Position numbers and translations under genes: made by a program
Assembly: GCA_023427825.1 (NCBI GenBank)
Contig: JAEZAI010000303.1
Location: 1-5,364 of the forward strand
Length of the DNA: 5,364 nucleotides
Direction: 5' to 3'
Source: Actinomycetes bacterium
GTDB lineage: Bacteria > Actinomycetota > Acidimicrobiia > Acidimicrobiales > Microtrichaceae
Part shown: piece after piece, positions 3,547 through 5,364 of the stretch
Layout of the letters: the number at the start of each line of letters is the position of its first letter
Numbering within the stretch: position 1 is the first letter of the stretch
Notes under the pieces: generated by a model
Told to the model about the DNA's origin: nothing
Database searches by the model: none
The model's input: the letters and a program-made list of their open reading frames with translations, nothing else

Positions 3547-5364
3547 GTGACGACCACGACCATCACGGTGATGTTCACGGATCTGGTCGGGTCGACCGAC
3601 CTGCTCGCCCGCAAGGGCGAAGCGGCGGCCGAGGAGCTCCGTCGCGAGCACGTCGGCGTGCTCCGGGCCGCGATCGACGACGCCGGCGGCCACGAGGTGA
3701 AGAACCTCGGCGACGGGCTGATGGTGGCGTTCTCCGGACCGGCGGCGGCGCTGGCGTGCGCGGTCTCGATTCAGCAGCGCCTCGCGGCCCGTCCCGCCGG
3801 CGCCGAGCCCCTGCCGACCCGGATCGGGATCTCGGCAGGCGAGGTCGACGCTGTCGACGGCGACTACTTCGGGATACCCGTCGTCGAGGCGGCCCGGCTG
3901 TGCGCGCTGGCCGGCGGCGGCGAGGTGCTGGTGACCGAGATGGCGCGGCTGCTGGCCCGCTCGCGCTCCGACGTGGAGATGGAGTCGATCGGCGAGCTCG
4001 CCCTCAAAGGGCTCCCCGACCCCGTCGCCACACACCGAGTCCGGTGGGAGCCGCTGCCGAGCGCGGCGCAGGTGCCGCTGCCGGACCGGCTGGGCACTTT
4101 CGCCGACCGAGCGTTCGTCGGCCGCGTCGACGAATCGTCCACGATGACCCGGGCGTTCGACGAGGCGGCGGCCGGCCGGCGCCAGGTCGTCCTCGTCGGA
4201 GGTGAGCCCGGCATCGGCAAGACCGCGCTCGTCGCCGCCGCAGCGTCGGCCGCGTCGCGGGAAGGCGCGTGGGTCCTGTACGGCCGCTGCGACGAGGACC
4301 TGTTCGTGCCCTACCAACCCTGGGTCGAGGCGCTGTCGCACCTGGTCGCGCACTGCCCCGACGACCTGAAGGCCGAGCACCTGGCCGATCGGGGTCGGGT
4401 GCTCTCGCGGCTCGTCCCCGACCTCGACGGGCGGACGCGGGACGCCGCACCGGCTGCGGTCGACGACGACGCCGAGCGCCACCTGCTCTTCGACGCGGTG
4501 GAGGACCTGCTCCGCAGGGCCGCCGACGTCGCCCCGGTGGTGCTGGTCCTCGACGACCTGCAGTGGGCCGACGAGGCGACGCTGCAGGTGCTGCGGCACG
4601 TGGCGGGTGCCGCCGGGCCCCAGCGGCTGCTCGTGCTCGGCACGTTCCGCAGCTCCGAGGTCGACCGGGACGGGACGCTGGCGGAGACCCTCGCCTCCCT
4701 GCACCGCGTGCCCGGCGTGGCGCGCCTGGCGGTCGACGGGCTCGGCGGGACGGACCTGCTGGCGCTCCTCGAGACGTTGGCGGGGCAGGGGATGCAGACG
4801 AGCGGCGTGGCGCTGCGGGACGCCGTGCTCGTCGAGACCGACGGCAACCCGTTCTTCGCCACGGAGCTGCTCCGGCACCTCGTCGAGACCGGCGACCTGT
4901 GCCGGGACGACGGCGGCAACTGGCACGTGACGCGGGACGTGGCCCGGACGGGGCTCCCCGTGAGCATCCGGGAGGTCGTGGCCAGCCGCGTCCGGCGGCT
5001 GGGACCCGAGACCGAGCGGCTGCTGACCGTCGCCGCGGTGATCGGCCGCGACATCGAGGTGGATCTCCTCGCCGAGGTGGCGGGCATCGCCGAGGACCGC
5101 GTGGTGGACCTGTGCGACGCGGCTGTCGAGGCGGCGGTGCTGCACGAGACAGCGGTCGTCGACCGCTACACGTTCGCCCACGCGCTGGTCGAACGCACCC
5201 TGCACGACTCGCTGTCCGCGACCCGGCGGGCCCGCACGCACCGCGCCGTCGCCGAGGCGCTCGACGCTCGGTGCGGCGAGGACCCGGGCGACCGCGTCGG
5301 CGCGCTCGCCCACCACTGGTCCCACGCGTCCGGTCCGGACGCCGCCGAGAGGGCGGTCCACTTC
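3547..5364 (+). CDS. Class III adenylate/guanylate cyclase domain fused to AAA/STAND-type ATPase, N-terminal 606 residues (runs off right edge)
   Basis: Residues 1 to about 167 form a class III nucleotide cyclase homology domain: ITVMFTDLVGST (6-17) with metal aspartate D12, VKNLGDGLMVAF (51-62) with K52 at the base-specifying lysine position and second metal aspartate D56, DYFGIPVVEAARL (106-118), and the closing GELALKGLPDPV (149-160). After a linker comes an ATPase beginning AFVGR (189-193), with Walker A GGEPGIGKT (218-226, K225), Walker B VVLVLDDLQWAD (331-342), GTFRSSE (365-371), DGNPFFATELLRHL (432-445) and a winged-helix-like part starting LPVSIREVVASRVRRLG. This is the layout of actinobacterial cyclase-ATPase regulators, which often end in TPR repeats or a LuxR-type DNA-binding domain; the end is not in the window. 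It probably couples nucleotide binding to signalling in the cytoplasm. V113 stands where active cyclases have the transition-state asparagine, so cAMP synthesis is uncertain. The 606 codons contain no stop or frameshift. The start is chosen by its ribosome site. Confidence 0.92.
   Translation, partial: MTTTTITVMFTDLVGSTDLLARKGEAAAEELRREHVGVLRAAIDDAGGHEVKNLGDGLMVAFSGPAAALACAVSIQQRLAARPAGAEPLPTRIGISAGEVDAVDGDYFGIPVVEAARLCALAGGGEVLVTEMARLLARSRSDVEMESIGELALKGLPDPVATHRVRWEPLPSAAQVPLPDRLGTFADRAFVGRVDESSTMTRAFDEAAAGRRQVVLVGGEPGIGKTALVAAAASAASREGAWVLYGRCDEDLFVPYQPWVEALSHLVAHCPDDLKAEHLADRGRVLSRLVPDLDGRTRDAAPAAVDDDAERHLLFDAVEDLLRRAADVAPVVLVLDDLQWADEATLQVLRHVAGAAGPQRLLVLGTFRSSEVDRDGTLAETLASLHRVPGVARLAVDGLGGTDLLALLETLAGQGMQTSGVALRDAVLVETDGNPFFATELLRHLVETGDLCRDDGGNWHVTRDVARTGLPVSIREVVASRVRRLGPETERLLTVAAVIGRDIEVDLLAEVAGIAEDRVVDLCDAAVEAAVLHETAVVDRYTFAHALVERTLHDSLSATRRARTHRAVAEALDARCGEDPGDRVGALAHHWSHASGPDAAERAVHF

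Noticed and set aside
3507..4205. Plus-strand 232-residue frame overlapping the cyclase
   Set aside because: It is an Arg/Gly-rich shadow in the wrong frame; the frame starting at 3547 shows clear cyclase and ATPase motifs.
2992..5361. A 789-residue minus-strand frame ending in the oxidoreductase
   Set aside because: Everything upstream of the ATG at 3420 is antisense to the cyclase-ATPase gene and has no family resemblance; only the last 142 residues are a real protein.

Overview
The window is very GC-rich, uses GTG starts heavily, and carries short, tightly packed genes with purine-rich Shine-Dalgarno sequences. Together with a hisD-hisC-hisB gene order, an F420/FMN split-barrel oxidoreductase and a class III cyclase fused to an AAA-type ATPase, this points to chromosomal DNA of a high-GC actinobacterium. 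A deep lineage such as Acidimicrobiia is possible, but the sequence alone does not fix the genus.

Left part (1-2739, minus strand): a histidine biosynthesis operon read right to left. It holds hisD (histidinol dehydrogenase), hisC (histidinol-phosphate aminotransferase, overlapping hisD by 4 bp) and the first 38 codons of hisB (imidazoleglycerol-phosphate dehydratase), which runs off the left edge. The products catalyse the late steps of the pathway: HisB makes imidazole-acetol phosphate, HisC transaminates it to histidinol phosphate and, after a phosphatase step encoded elsewhere, HisD oxidises histidinol to histidine. The hisC-hisB junction is unusual. It is 216 nt long and filled largely by five copies of a 24-bp tandem repeat, each with a GCCGGC palindrome.

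Middle part (2740-3420): a 53-bp divergent promoter region separates hisD from a 65-residue helical protein of unknown function on the plus strand. That gene meets, tail to tail with one base between, a minus-strand gene for a pyridoxamine-5'-phosphate-oxidase-like (F420/FMN split-barrel) protein. The two stop codons lie inside a 13-bp palindrome.

Right part (3421-5364): a 126-bp divergent spacer, then the first 606 codons of a large plus-strand gene that runs off the right edge. It combines an N-terminal class III nucleotide cyclase domain with a STAND/AAA-like ATPase. The cyclase keeps both metal aspartates but appears to lack the usual transition-state asparagine.

Apart from the his operon, the genes show no obvious common pathway. 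I see no mobile element, CRISPR array, RNA gene or defence cluster, and no clear undescribed multi-gene system. The strongest unexplained signal is the repeat array inside the his operon.
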